Assembly (NCBI GenBank): GCA_964615375.1
Contig: CAZTOW010000033.1
Coordinates: 1 to 64,000, forward strand
From: CAZKWG01 sp964615375
GTDB taxonomy: Bacteria > Myxococcota_A > UBA796 > CAZKWG01
DNA: 64,000 nucleotides
Reading direction: 5' to 3'
Under the pieces are notes generated by a model. It worked only from the letters and a program-made list of their open reading frames with translations. It had not been told where the DNA came from and made no database searches. The translations under genes were made by a program, and so were the position numbers. Shown here in pieces: positions 26,138-34,956 of this stretch. The first letter of the stretch is position 1. Every line of letters starts with the position of its first letter.

Positions 26138-27849
26138 GGCGCCTGCTTCGCCCCCTGCTGCTGGCCGGGCTGCTGATCGGGCTCGCCCGCGCCGACCAGC
26201 CCACCTCGATCGAGGCCGCCATGGAGGCCGAGATCGCCCGCGCCATGTCCGGCCTCGCCCTGCCCAACCAGCCGCGGCCCTACTGGGTGCAGGTGGAGGT
26301 CCTCGACGGGCAGGTCTCCACCTCGCGGGCCAGCCTGGGCGCCCTGCTCGAGGACACCCAGGAGCCCTACCACAACCTGCGCGCCGAGGTGCGCGTGGGC
26401 GATTACGCCGTGGACAGCAGCAATTTCGAGGGCGGCTTCGGCGGGAGGACCGGGGTGATGGCCCGCGGGCTGCCCACCGAGGATCTGAGCGCGCCGGGCG
26501 TCCCGCTCGCCGTGCAGCGCGAGCTCTGGCTGGCGCTGGACGAGGCGTACAAGGGCGCGACCGAGGCGTACACCGCCAAGCTCGCCGCCCGTCGTGGCCA
26601 GGATCGCAAGCGCCCCGCCGACTTCAGCCAGAGCGCCCCCCTGGTCACCCCGCCGTCGGCGCCCTCGACCAGCGCCCTCAGCACCACCTCCCAGTGGACC
26701 CGGCAGCTCTCAGCAGCGCTCGCGGCCTTCCCCGAGCTGGAGGACGCCGTGGCCGTCGCCCGCGACTGGCGGGGCACGCGCCTGCTCTTCAACACCGAGG
26801 GCACCCGCGCCTGGCTGCCCACCGGCTTCGTGGTCGTCGTCGTCCAGGCCAGCGCCCGCGCGCCCGACGGCGCCCTCCTGCGCGACGCCCGCTGGTGGGT
26901 GGCGCGCGATCTCGGCCGCATGCCCATGCTCAGCGAGATGCAGGCCGAGGTCGAGGCCATGGGCCGCGCCCTCGTGGCCCGCCGGGACGCCCCCGTGGTC
27001 GAGGACTACCTCGGCCCCGTCCTCTTCGAGCAGGCCGCCGCCGTCGAGCTCTTCCGCCAGCTCCTCCCCGCCGAGATCTGCGGCACCCCGCCCGAGGAGT
27101 CCGCCCCCGACGCCTTCGGCGAGAAGAGCGAGGCGCCCCCCCAGGCGCGGATCGGCCGGCGCCTGCTGCCCGAGGGCTGGTCGGTCGCCGACGATCCCAC
27201 ACGCCTCGCCGACGCCGCGGGCGCCTACGCCTACGACTTCGAGGCCGTGCCCGCCGAGGAGGTGGAGCTCGTCGAGGACGGCGTGGTGCGCGACCTGCTC
27301 ATGAGCCGCATCCCCCGCGCCGACCGCGCCGGCAGCAACGGGCACGGCCGCGCGCTGGGCACCGACCGCCGCGCCGCCATGCCCGGCGTGGTCTTCGTCG
27401 AGCCGCCCCGGGAGCGCTCGCTGAGCGCGCTCGAGCGCCGGGCCCTCAAGCTGGCCCGCCAGGCTGGCCAGCCCTACGCCATCGTCGTGACCCGCATCCT
27501 CCCGCCCTCCTTGCAGGGGGACCTGGAGATCGCCTTCTCCGGGGACGCCCCGCTCAGCGGGCTCACGCCGCCGGTGGAGGCCTACAGGCTCTGGCCGGAC
27601 GGGCGCCGCGAGGCCGTGCGCGGGCTCTCCTTCGTGGGCGTCGATCGCCGCGTCCTGCGCGACATCGTGGCCGCGGGCGAGCCCGGCCCTCGCGCGGACC
27701 TGCTGGACAGCCCCCCGGGGAGCGGGCGCTTCAGCCTCGGCGAGGTGGGCGGGCTCCCCCAGAGCTGGGTCGTGCCGCCCGTGCTCATCGCCGAGCTCGA
27801 GCTGCGCGGCGCGGGCGGGGGCGAGGCGCGGGTGATCGCCCCGCCCTGA
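26134..27849 (+). CDS. Secreted TldD-like paralogue lacking the metal motif
   Basis: A 571-residue protein starting at TTG within the stop codon of the previous gene. A signal peptide (LLRPLLLAGLLIGLARA) is followed by a region aligning with the upstream protein, including NFEGGFGGRTGVMARGLPTE. At the position of HExxxH it reads F-R-Q-L-L-P (residues 307-312), so all metal ligands are gone. NGHGRALGTDRRAAMPG keeps the later conserved block. It is therefore a probable non-catalytic partner that shapes a heterodimer with the active paralogue, comparable to TldE. Loss of function cannot be excluded, but the frame is intact and the start is coupled. Confidence 0.75.
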   Translation: MRRLLRPLLLAGLLIGLARADQPTSIEAAMEAEIARAMSGLALPNQPRPYWVQVEVLDGQVSTSRASLGALLEDTQEPYHNLRAEVRVGDYAVDSSNFEGGFGGRTGVMARGLPTEDLSAPGVPLAVQRELWLALDEAYKGATEAYTAKLAARRGQDRKRPADFSQSAPLVTPPSAPSTSALSTTSQWTRQLSAALAAFPELEDAVAVARDWRGTRLLFNTEGTRAWLPTGFVVVVVQASARAPDGALLRDARWWVARDLGRMPMLSEMQAEVEAMGRALVARRDAPVVEDYLGPVLFEQAAAVELFRQLLPAEICGTPPEESAPDAFGEKSEAPPQARIGRRLLPEGWSVADDPTRLADAAGAYAYDFEAVPAEEVELVEDGVVRDLLMSRIPRADRAGSNGHGRALGTDRRAAMPGVVFVEPPRERSLSALERRALKLARQAGQPYAIVVTRILPPSLQGDLEIAFSGDAPLSGLTPPVEAYRLWPDGRREAVRGLSFVGVDRRVLRDIVAAGEPGPRADLLDSPPGSGRFSLGEVGGLPQSWVVPPVLIAELELRGAGGGEARVIAPP

Positions 27850-27855
27850 GCGGCC

Positions 27856-30800
27856 TCAGCCCGGACCCATCAGGACCGTGTAACCGCCACTCAGACCGCC
27901 GATCCCCAGGCGCTGGCGCACCTGCAGCTCGCCCGCGCCCTGGCCCTCGGCCGCCACGCCCACCAGCGCGAACGTGCCCTTGGGCAGGTCCAGCGGCAGC
28001 TCCAGGTCGGTCTCGCCCCGCCAGCGCAGCGCCGGACGCCCGTCCACGGTGGCCCGCTCCAGCGCGGGCGTCCCCGGGATCACCACCCGCGGCCCCAGCC
28101 CCAGCAGGCGCAGGATCGCGTCGATGAGCCGGCTCGGCAGGATCCCCAGCGGCAGGCAGCCCGGGGGCTGGCTGATCGGCGGGGTCGGGACGTCGGCCAG
28201 GGCCAGCCAGCGCTCCAGGCGGATTGGATCGTCGGTGGTCAGCAGGATCCCCGACCCCTTCGGCACCCCCTCGCGGCGCAGCCAGAGCGAGCGCACCTCG
28301 GTGAGCCGGCTGCCCGCCACCACCCCCGACGGAACCCCCTCCGGGTCCACCAGCGTCACGTTCCGCTGGGCCAGGTTGTTGCTGCGCCGCACCGCGATGG
28401 CTGCGCTCGTGTCCAGCGGACCGTCCTGGGGCGAGATCTCCACCAGCAGGCAGGGGTGCCAGCGCACGGTCAGCTCGCCCACCGTCACCGTCTCCGGCGG
28501 CTGCAGCGAGACCGGCCAGCTCAGCTTGAGGATCGTGATCGCGCCCGGCGCCTGCACGGGCACCTCCACCTCATCCAGCAGGTAGGAGGCCGGGACCAGC
28601 GGGCTCGGCGAGCTCTCCGAGGGCGTCCAGTCCGTCGGGTAGACGAATTCCACGCCCGGGAAGTGCGCCAGGATCACCCGCGCCCGGCCCACCGGGCTGC
28701 TGGCGCTCCCGCGGTTCTTGATCCGCACGAAGATGGTGTTCACCTGCCCGCGGATCGGGTCCTGGTGAGGCGGGAGCTGGTTGTACAGCAGCCCCGTGGG
28801 GACGGGGACGTCCCCGTTCTCCACCCACAGATCCGGCGAGAGCGGGTGCCAGCCCGGCGAGGGCACCTCACCCACATCCGCCAGGTTCTCGCGCACCACG
28901 AGGTCGGCGCCCTGGTAGGTGGACACGTCGGGGTTCTGCCGCAGGCCCACCGCCGCCGCCACCGCCGCCCCGGCGTCCAGGCGCCCGTATCCGTACTCCT
29001 CGTGCCGCTGGAGGGCCGGGATGTGCCGTCCGGTGGTCTCCGCGGCCCATCCCGCGCTGCCCGCGTCGATCTTCTGCGCGCTGGAGGCCAGCAGGTCGCG
29101 CAGCTCCGCCCAGGTGGACTCCGGGCGCGCCGTCAGCATCAGCGCCGCGGCCCCCGAGACCAGGGGCGTGGCCGCCGAGGTGCCGCTGAAGCTGGCCGTG
29201 CAGGTGGGAGCGCCCGCCACCAGCGTGGGCGTCTGCCCGCTGCGCGTGTTGACCCGGTTGAGCGGCGTCGAGGTCTGCAGCGTGATCCGGTTGTTCCCCG
29301 TGTCCACCGCGCTCAGCAGGCGCTCCTCCACGTCCCCGGTGGCCAGATCGCCCACCAGGACCCCGTGCGTCGTGCTGATCCCGGCCACCGAGACACAGTC
29401 CAGGATGATCCCGGCGGTGATCGCGCTCACCGTCGTCGTCGTCACCGCCACCCCGGGCGTGCGCCCCGCGCTCGAACCGTCGGCGCTGTAGACGTTGAGC
29501 GTCTTCGCTGGCGCGCCCACCCCGAGCGAGGCGTTGTTGCTCGGGGCGCACATCCAGACGGCGTCGCCCGTGTTCGAGTAGCTGGCCCGGCGCTCGTCCG
29601 TGGCCGTGGACAGGCTGGAGGCCCCCACCACCAGCACGCTGGGGTGCGTGACCAGGGGCGTGCCCGCCGTGATCTCCACCGAGACGCCGTCGTTGTTCGT
29701 CCCGTTCCCGGCGGAGGCCACCACCAGCACGCCGCGCCCGCCGCGCCCGTAGATGCTCACCGCGTCGATCGCCAGCGTGAGCGCCCCGCTGGTGAACGTC
29801 GAGGGCACGCCGAAGCTGAGGCTCAGGATCTCCGCGGGCGCGCTGGGGGCGGCCGGGAAGGAGGGGTCGGGGTTGCCCGTGGGCAGGCCCGCCGCCCAGA
29901 CGATGGCGTCGGACAGCAGCAGCTCGTCCGAGAGCGGCTGCTGGAGCCGCACCCCCAGGAAGCGGGCGTTCCCCGCCGCCCCTGCCACCCCAAACGGCGC
30001 CCCGCCCACGAGGTTGTCCGCGCTGGCCACCGCCACGCCCGCGCAGCGCGTCCCGTGCGAGCCGCCCGAGGTGTCCGCGTTGTCCGCCTGCCAGGGGTTG
30101 CGGTTGAAGTCGAAGAAGGCCACGGCCTTGGGGTTCCCGTCGCTGACGTTCCCCGAGAGGTCCGCGTGCAGGGCCTGGGGCGGCGCGCCCGCGTCGGACA
30201 GCACGCCCCCCGTGTCCAGGAAGCCCACCACCCGCGCGGCGGCCCCATAGGTCAGGTCCCCCGCGTCCCCCGGGTTCACCCCCGCCGGGTTCAGGTCGCG
30301 CAGGGCCTGCCAGGCCTCCGGCAGCCGCACCAGAGGGTGGGTCCACTGGAGGGTGTAGAGCGGGTCCGTCGGCGTGATCGCGTGATCGACCAGGGTCTGG
30401 GCCAGCAGGTTCTCGGCGAAGATCACCCGCGGGAGTTGCCGGAGCCGCGCGCACACCGTGAGCGGGGCGAGCTCACCCCCCTCCGCGTCCAGGCGCAGCG
30501 CGTAGGTCCCCGGCGCGTAGGCGAGCCCGCGCTCCACCGTGAGCCCGAGCTCTGAGGCGACCCCCTCGACCTGCGCCCGCCCCACGCCCGCGCCGAAGCG
30601 GGCCAGCAGGCGCCGGGTCAGCACCGCCGCGGTGTTCGCGCCGCGATGGACCCAGGGGCCGACCACCGCCACCGAGCTCAGCACGCGGAGCCCCTCGGCC
30701 AGGGCCTCCCGCTCCGCGTCCGAGCCGCCCCGCCGCAGCGCCAGGACGCCGAGCGCCCTGAGCGCCTCGTCCTCCTCCAGCTCCCAGCCCCGCCCCTCGG

Positions 30801-31191
30801 CGTAGGCGATCACCTCCGCCGGATCGGCCCCCGCCCGCAGCACCACCCCCAGCAGATCGGGGTCCGGGTCGAAGGGCACGCGCACGCTGCCGCGGAAGTA
30901 GGCTGCCTGCCCCGGTCGCCCGAGCAGGAAGAGCTCATTCACGGGGAGCGAGCCCACCTGGAGGGCGCGCCGCTCCGGGTCGAGCCCGTCCGCCTCCACC
31001 GCCAGGGTCCAGGAGCCCACGTGCAGCTCGGCGCTGTAGATCCCGCGGAGCTCATCGGTCAGCTCGAACAGCACGGGATCGCGCGCGTGGCTGTCCAGCC
31101 CGCGGGTGGGGAGCGCGCGCACGGAGGCGCCGAGCAGAGGATCGCGCGTCGCGCCGTCCAGCACGCGCACAAAGACCATGGTCGCAGGCAT
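27856..31191 (-). CDS. Subtilisin-family (S8) serine protease, multidomain
   Basis: An 1111-residue protein. Residues 1-80 form a beta-rich domain like carboxypeptidase regulatory domains. About 100-290 is a prodomain-like region. The peptidase domain has Asp326 (VVGFLDTGG), His379 (GGSHGTRCAG), oxyanion Asn496 (VASAGNGTNN) and Ser672 (FSGTSAATPLVSG). An insertion of about 100 residues (555-660) precedes the Ser. The last 350 residues are beta-rich, with CARDB-like stretches (NTIFVRIKNRG). No N-terminal signal peptide is seen from this ATG or the nearby Met5. Export by another route, or intracellular use, is therefore open. It lies downstream of the XRE gene and may be its target. Confidence 0.82.
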   Translation of the reverse strand: MPATMVFVRVLDGATRDPLLGASVRALPTRGLDSHARDPVLFELTDELRGIYSAELHVGSWTLAVEADGLDPERRALQVGSLPVNELFLLGRPGQAAYFRGSVRVPFDPDPDLLGVVLRAGADPAEVIAYAEGRGWELEEDEALRALGVLALRRGGSDAEREALAEGLRVLSSVAVVGPWVHRGANTAAVLTRRLLARFGAGVGRAQVEGVASELGLTVERGLAYAPGTYALRLDAEGGELAPLTVCARLRQLPRVIFAENLLAQTLVDHAITPTDPLYTLQWTHPLVRLPEAWQALRDLNPAGVNPGDAGDLTYGAAARVVGFLDTGGVLSDAGAPPQALHADLSGNVSDGNPKAVAFFDFNRNPWQADNADTSGGSHGTRCAGVAVASADNLVGGAPFGVAGAAGNARFLGVRLQQPLSDELLLSDAIVWAAGLPTGNPDPSFPAAPSAPAEILSLSFGVPSTFTSGALTLAIDAVSIYGRGGRGVLVVASAGNGTNNDGVSVEITAGTPLVTHPSVLVVGASSLSTATDERRASYSNTGDAVWMCAPSNNASLGVGAPAKTLNVYSADGSSAGRTPGVAVTTTTVSAITAGIILDCVSVAGISTTHGVLVGDLATGDVEERLLSAVDTGNNRITLQTSTPLNRVNTRSGQTPTLVAGAPTCTASFSGTSAATPLVSGAAALMLTARPESTWAELRDLLASSAQKIDAGSAGWAAETTGRHIPALQRHEEYGYGRLDAGAAVAAAVGLRQNPDVSTYQGADLVVRENLADVGEVPSPGWHPLSPDLWVENGDVPVPTGLLYNQLPPHQDPIRGQVNTIFVRIKNRGSASSPVGRARVILAHFPGVEFVYPTDWTPSESSPSPLVPASYLLDEVEVPVQAPGAITILKLSWPVSLQPPETVTVGELTVRWHPCLLVEISPQDGPLDTSAAIAVRRSNNLAQRNVTLVDPEGVPSGVVAGSRLTEVRSLWLRREGVPKGSGILLTTDDPIRLERWLALADVPTPPISQPPGCLPLGILPSRLIDAILRLLGLGPRVVIPGTPALERATVDGRPALRWRGETDLELPLDLPKGTFALVGVAAEGQGAGELQVRQRLGIGGLSGGYTVLMGPG

Positions 31192-31254
31192 GAATCACCC
31201 GAATCGAGAGGAGGGTGCGCCAGCTTCATAGCATGGCACACTCTCCCCTGATCC

Positions 31255-31279
31255 GACGGCCGTCAGACCTGCAGGTCTG
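31255..31279. promoter_or_regulatory. Two adjoining perfect palindromes between the XRE and subtilase genes
   Basis: GACGGCCGTC at 31255-31264 and CAGACCTGCAGGTCTG at 31264-31279 are both perfect and share one base. They lie 9 bp after the XRE stop and 64 bp before the subtilase ATG. No T-run follows, so an operator controlling the subtilase is as likely as a terminator for the XRE gene. Confidence 0.5.
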
Positions 31280-31288
31280 CGCGGAGGC

Positions 31289-31651
31289 TCAGGCCTCGCC
31301 GCCCTCGTCCTTCAGGCGGGCCGCGCGGCTCAGGGCCGAGGCGAGGTCCGCCGCGGCGCGCAGCACGTCGGCCGGCTGGCGCTCGAGCGTCACCAGCACC
31401 TCGCGCAGGGCCTCGTCATCGGCCGAGCCGCCCGCCACCACGCGGGTCAGCTCGCTGATGCTCGTGCCCATGAACTCGGCCACGTTGAACAGCAGCTCCA
31501 GAGAGGGCGCGCCATTCCCGCGCTCCATCTCGGAGATCCACTGGGTCGAGCACTTCAGCTTGGAGCCGAGCTCTTCCTGGGTGAGGCCGATGGCCTTGCG
31601 GTGAGCGCGAATGGTCCCACCGAGCTTGATGAGAAATTCCTGGAAATCCAC
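31289..31651 (-). CDS. XRE-family DNA-binding regulator
   Basis: A 120-residue protein from the GTG at 31651, which has GGAG six bases upstream. A TTG at 31690 would give 133 residues but lacks a ribosome-binding site. The helix-turn-helix spans about residues 8-65: IRAHRKAIGLTQEELGSKLK, then CSTQWISEMERGNGAPSLEL. The C-terminal 50 residues are helical and probably dimerise. It should bind a palindromic operator as a dimer. The GATAC/GTATC repeats upstream of its own gene and the palindromes downstream are candidate targets. Confidence 0.8.
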   Translation of the reverse strand: MDFQEFLIKLGGTIRAHRKAIGLTQEELGSKLKCSTQWISEMERGNGAPSLELLFNVAEFMGTSISELTRVVAGGSADDEALREVLVTLERQPADVLRAAADLASALSRAARLKDEGGEA

Positions 31652-31725
31652 CCGAAACTCCGTTTGGAACGCTGTCTGGTCGAAGCTCAATAGAACCGCG
31701 AGCGGAGAGACGTTCCAGCAGCCAA

Positions 31726-31749
31726 AGATACGATTTTGTATCTCGTATC
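31726..31749. promoter_or_regulatory. Triple GATAC/GTATC half-site operator candidate
   Basis: AGATAC at 31726-31731 pairs with GTATCT at 31738-31743. A third half-site, GTATC, lies at 31745-31749. An overlapping inverted pair GATACGA/TCGTATC also exists. The site is 75-98 bp upstream of the chosen XRE start, in the position of its promoter. XRE proteins often repress their own genes, so autoregulation is likely. Confidence 0.5.
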
Positions 31750-32021
31750 CGTGTTGTGGGTATGGGCTCGACGCGAGGATGATCGTGGGTGAACCCTCGC
31801 GATCCTTACGTGACCAGTGGCCTGCTCCACCGATTGAAGAGGGTCTCTGGATGCAATTTCAGTGAACCCCACCTGAAGGTGAAGCCAGTGCTGCCGCATC
31901 CAGGATCCTCCGAAGGAGGCACGTTCGGTGCTCGACGTGCTCGTGGGCTATCCATATCCGGGATCTCGTCGACGATCCAGAAAGCTGCAAAGTCCGAGCC
32001 ATATTTTGACCACTTCCAGCA

Positions 32022-32051
32022 TTGGACTTACTTGGGATCCCAAACTACAAT
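32022..32051 (+). promoter_or_regulatory. Promoter with a 12-bp palindrome in its spacer
   Basis: TTGGAC (32022-32027) and TACAAT (32046-32051) are separated by 18 bp. The spacer contains the perfect palindrome TTGGGATCCCAA (32032-32043). It lies 88 bp before the methyltransferase ATG. A repressor bound here would block RNA polymerase directly. Confidence 0.5.
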
Positions 32052-32138
32052 ACCCAATCAAGAACGTGCCGATTGTCCGCCGACCTGCGCGGCTCTGGCG
32101 CGCGTGCTACGCTCCGCGCGGCCCGCATCGGAGGGATC

Positions 32139-33014
32139 ATGAGCGACCGCGTCGAGCCCCGCTATGAGGATCACTTCCAGCCCGGCAGCCTCTGGCGCCT
32201 CTGGCGCGAGGGCATGTACGTCTGCCGCGAGACCTACGAGATCCTCCGGGACGTCTTCCAGTACCGCGCCCACTACGTGAACTACGGCTACTGGCCGGAC
32301 GGCCTGGACACGGTGGAGCCTGGCCGGCAGATGGCCATGCTGGTGGGGGACGCCCTCGGGCTGAAGGAGGGCGACCGCCTCATCGACGCGGGCAGCGGGC
32401 TCGGGCAGGCCAGCGTGGACCTCTGCCGGGCCTACGGGCTGGCGAAGGTCACCGGGGTCAACCCCTGCGTGCCCCAGGTGGACTTCGCCCGCGCCCTGGT
32501 GGCGTCGGAGGGCCTCCAGGACCGCATCGACTTCGCGGTGGAGGACGCCTGCGTCTTCGTGCGCGGCGCGGGCCAGCGCGGCTACACGCACGCCATGGCC
32601 ATCGAGTGCATCACCCACTTCCCCGACCACTATGGCTTCCTGGAGACCCTCCGCCGCGAGCTGCCCTCGGGCGGGGCGGTGGCGTTCGCGGTCGTGACCT
32701 CCTCGCGCCTGGAGACCGGGCTCAAGAAGGGGCTGATGAAGCTGTTCTCCGGCGTGGAGCAGCAGACCAGCGCCTACTGGCAGGGCCTCCTCCAGAAGGC
32801 CGGCTACACCGACGTGAAGATGGTGGACATCACGTCCCGGGTCATCCCCCCCGCCGTGAGCTTCGTCCACCGCCGCCTGGAGCAGGACCCGAGCCTGCTC
32901 CACCGCTACGGCCCCGCCACCCGCGCCGCGCTCCGCCGCTTCATGGCCACCGCCGAGGAGGGCGTGCGCGAGGGCCGGCTGGGCTACGAGCTCCACACGG
33001 GCCGGATCCCCTGA
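32139..33014 (+). CDS. SAM-dependent methyltransferase (class I)
   Basis: A 291-residue methyltransferase. The SAM-binding motif I is LIDAGSGLGQASVDL near residue 78. KVTGVNPCVPQVDFAR follows as motif II, then AVEDACVF (motif III) and HAMAIECITHF (motif IV). The overall pattern resembles small-molecule O- or C-methyltransferases of the UbiE/sterol C24-methyltransferase group. GVNP in place of GVDxS and the PSGGAVAF post-motif fit this group. No pathway partner is adjacent; the gene ends convergently with the ASPIC lipoprotein gene. GGAGG lies 4 bp before the ATG. Confidence 0.8.
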   Translation: MSDRVEPRYEDHFQPGSLWRLWREGMYVCRETYEILRDVFQYRAHYVNYGYWPDGLDTVEPGRQMAMLVGDALGLKEGDRLIDAGSGLGQASVDLCRAYGLAKVTGVNPCVPQVDFARALVASEGLQDRIDFAVEDACVFVRGAGQRGYTHAMAIECITHFPDHYGFLETLRRELPSGGAVAFAVVTSSRLETGLKKGLMKLFSGVEQQTSAYWQGLLQKAGYTDVKMVDITSRVIPPAVSFVHRRLEQDPSLLHRYGPATRAALRRFMATAEEGVREGRLGYELHTGRIP

Positions 33015-33030
33015 TCCCGGGTCCCCCGGC

Positions 33031-34935
33031 TCAGCTGGGCGGCTCCTGGTAGACGATCTCGCCGCCCTCCACGAGGGTGACGGCGTAGTTCGCCCGCACG
33101 GGCCCCCAGGTGTCCACCGCCCCGCCCGGCCAGGTCACGGTGATCTCGTCGATATCGCAGGCCTCGCCGAGCCCGAAGACCAGCGCCGTGTCCTGCTGCA
33201 TCCCCATGTGGCCATAGCCGCCGCCCAGCTCCTGGACCTGGGTGAGCCCGCCCGCGCTCAGCTCCACCCGCGCGCCCACGCCCAGCCGGTTGGCCTTCGT
33301 GCCCTGGAGCGAGACGCGCAGCGTGTTGCCCGGCCCCAGCACGTTCTCGTAGAGGTGGACCTCGCGCGTCGTCCAGGGCGTGCCCGAGCGCGCGATGGAC
33401 GAGCCCGTCACCACGTCCAGATCCCCGTCGCGATCGAGGTCGGCCACGGCGAGCCCGGCGGGCCACTCGTGGGCCACCCCCGCCGCCTCGGCCACCTCCT
33501 CGAACTGCCCCTCGGAGACCTGGCGCCAGAGGAACATGCGCGTGTCCGGGTAGTCCGAGCTGGCCAGCAGGATGTCCTTCCAACCGTCCAGATCGAAGTC
33601 CAGGAAGCTGACGAAGAGGTCGCCCGCGTTCCAGGAGCGGCTCGGCCAGTCGCGCTCGAGCCCGTTGGTGTCGTTGCCCGGCCGGGAGAAGCTCCCGGAC
33701 CCGTCGTTGATCAGCAGCTCGCTGGGATCGGAGGACTGGCCGATGTGCCAGTGGACGATCTCGGCGGTCATGAGGTCGTTGTCGCCGTCGTTGTCGATGT
33801 CGCCGCAGGCCGTGGAGAAGCTGTTGCCCGCCAGCCGCGCCGGCTGGTCGTCCCAGCCGGGGGCCCAGTAGTCGGCGTAGTCCTCGCAGGGCGAGAGCGA
33901 GGCTGAGCCGGGGTCGGGGTCGCAGCCGTTGACCTCGCACCAGCAGCGGTAGAACTGGTTGTCGCTGTAGTCCTGGTTCTCGTCGCTGGCGAAGCCGCTC
34001 TCCTGGCTGACATCGATGAAGGCGGCGGAGCCGTCGTTCATCCACTGCTGGTTCCAGGCCCGCCCGTAGTTGCTCGCCAGCAGGTCGGGGTAGCTGTCGC
34101 CGTCCAGGTCGCAGGCGGTGCCGCCGTAGGCCGAGCGGGTGGCCTCTCCCGAGAGCCACTCGTCGTAGCCGTCGCGGGTGCTGCCCTCCTCCATCGTGAG
34201 CCCCGCGTCGTCGGTGATCTCGGTGAAGGTCCCGTCGCCCTTGCCCCGGTAGAGTCGGTCCTGCTCGGCCCGCTGGTAGCCGTAGCGCTGGTAGAAGCCC
34301 GGGACCCAGAGGTCCAGCACCCCGTCGGCGTCCACGTCGGCGAAGCTCCCGCCCACCGTCGCGTAGCCCTCCTCGATGTGGACGTCGCTCCGCTCGGCCA
34401 GCGTGAAGTGGCCGGAGCCGTCGTTGAGATCGATCTCCGAGCGGTCCCCGGGGTCGGTGTCGGGGTTGTTCGCGTCGTAGTAGGACCCGGAGAACACGTC
34501 GATGTCGCCGTCGTTGTCCACGTCGCCGTAGACGTGGATCTGGGCGGCGCGCCCGCCCGCCCCGTCGCGAGTGTCGAAGAGGCCGCTCGCCTCGGTCTCA
34601 TCCACCAGCGTGCGCCCGCCGCCCTCGGCGGGGCGGTTCATCAACACGTAGTGGTAGCGGGTGCCGCTCGCGAAGTCGTCGCGGGTGTGGACCGAGACGT
34701 CGGAGATGACCAGATCGGGCCAGCCGTCCCCGTCGAGGTCCGCCACGCTCAGCCGCGAGCCGTTGATCCCGGTGAGCCCCCAGCGCTCGGTGGCGTCCTC
34801 ATAGGCCGGGTCCTCGCCGAATTCCGCCGCGTCGTTGCAGATCTGCGGAGGGAGCTCGACCGGCTCCGGGCCGGTCTCCTCGACGGAGCCCTTGTCCTTG
34901 CAGCCTGCGGCGAGCAGGGCGAGCGAAAGCAGCAT
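33031..34935 (-). CDS. FG-GAP/VCBS lipoprotein with C-terminal ASPIC/UnbV domain (CRTAC1-like)
   Basis: A 634-residue predicted lipoprotein: LALLAAGC gives Cys12 as the lipid site. Residues 50-530 hold FG-GAP-type repeats with DxDGDGxxDL calcium loops (VADLDGDGWPDL, GDVDNDGDIDVFSG, DIDNDGDNDLM), forming a propeller. The last 85 residues are an ASPIC/UnbV domain (RLGVGARVEL, GLGEACDIDEITVTWPGG). This pairing is typical of CRTAC1-like secreted proteins common in Myxococcota and Planctomycetota. A cell-surface binding role is likely; no enzyme activity is known. It sits 21 bp downstream of the cytochrome gene on the same strand, so the two may be co-transcribed. Confidence 0.85.
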   Translation of the reverse strand: MLLSLALLAAGCKDKGSVEETGPEPVELPPQICNDAAEFGEDPAYEDATERWGLTGINGSRLSVADLDGDGWPDLVISDVSVHTRDDFASGTRYHYVLMNRPAEGGGRTLVDETEASGLFDTRDGAGGRAAQIHVYGDVDNDGDIDVFSGSYYDANNPDTDPGDRSEIDLNDGSGHFTLAERSDVHIEEGYATVGGSFADVDADGVLDLWVPGFYQRYGYQRAEQDRLYRGKGDGTFTEITDDAGLTMEEGSTRDGYDEWLSGEATRSAYGGTACDLDGDSYPDLLASNYGRAWNQQWMNDGSAAFIDVSQESGFASDENQDYSDNQFYRCWCEVNGCDPDPGSASLSPCEDYADYWAPGWDDQPARLAGNSFSTACGDIDNDGDNDLMTAEIVHWHIGQSSDPSELLINDGSGSFSRPGNDTNGLERDWPSRSWNAGDLFVSFLDFDLDGWKDILLASSDYPDTRMFLWRQVSEGQFEEVAEAAGVAHEWPAGLAVADLDRDGDLDVVTGSSIARSGTPWTTREVHLYENVLGPGNTLRVSLQGTKANRLGVGARVELSAGGLTQVQELGGGYGHMGMQQDTALVFGLGEACDIDEITVTWPGGAVDTWGPVRANYAVTLVEGGEIVYQEPPS

Positions 34936-34956
34936 GGCGTCTCCTCGTGGCGAGCC

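Larger units (their letters stand above)
31691..32138. other. 448-bp divergent regulatory gap, AT-richer than surroundings
   Basis: No protein gene is convincing here. The gap holds the GATAC repeats (31726-31749), a short hairpin CCTCC-GAA-GGAGG near 31910, and a promoter with a central palindrome (32022-32051). Its composition is noticeably less GC-rich than the flanking genes. A GTG-started 79-codon frame at 31928 with a GGAGG site overlaps the methyltransferase start; its product looks random and basic. Confidence 0.6.

Noticed and set aside
31928..32167. 79-codon GTG frame with a GGAGG site in the regulatory gap
   Set aside because: The product is basic and random-looking and its end runs into the methyltransferase gene in another frame. 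The DNA below it holds the promoter elements.
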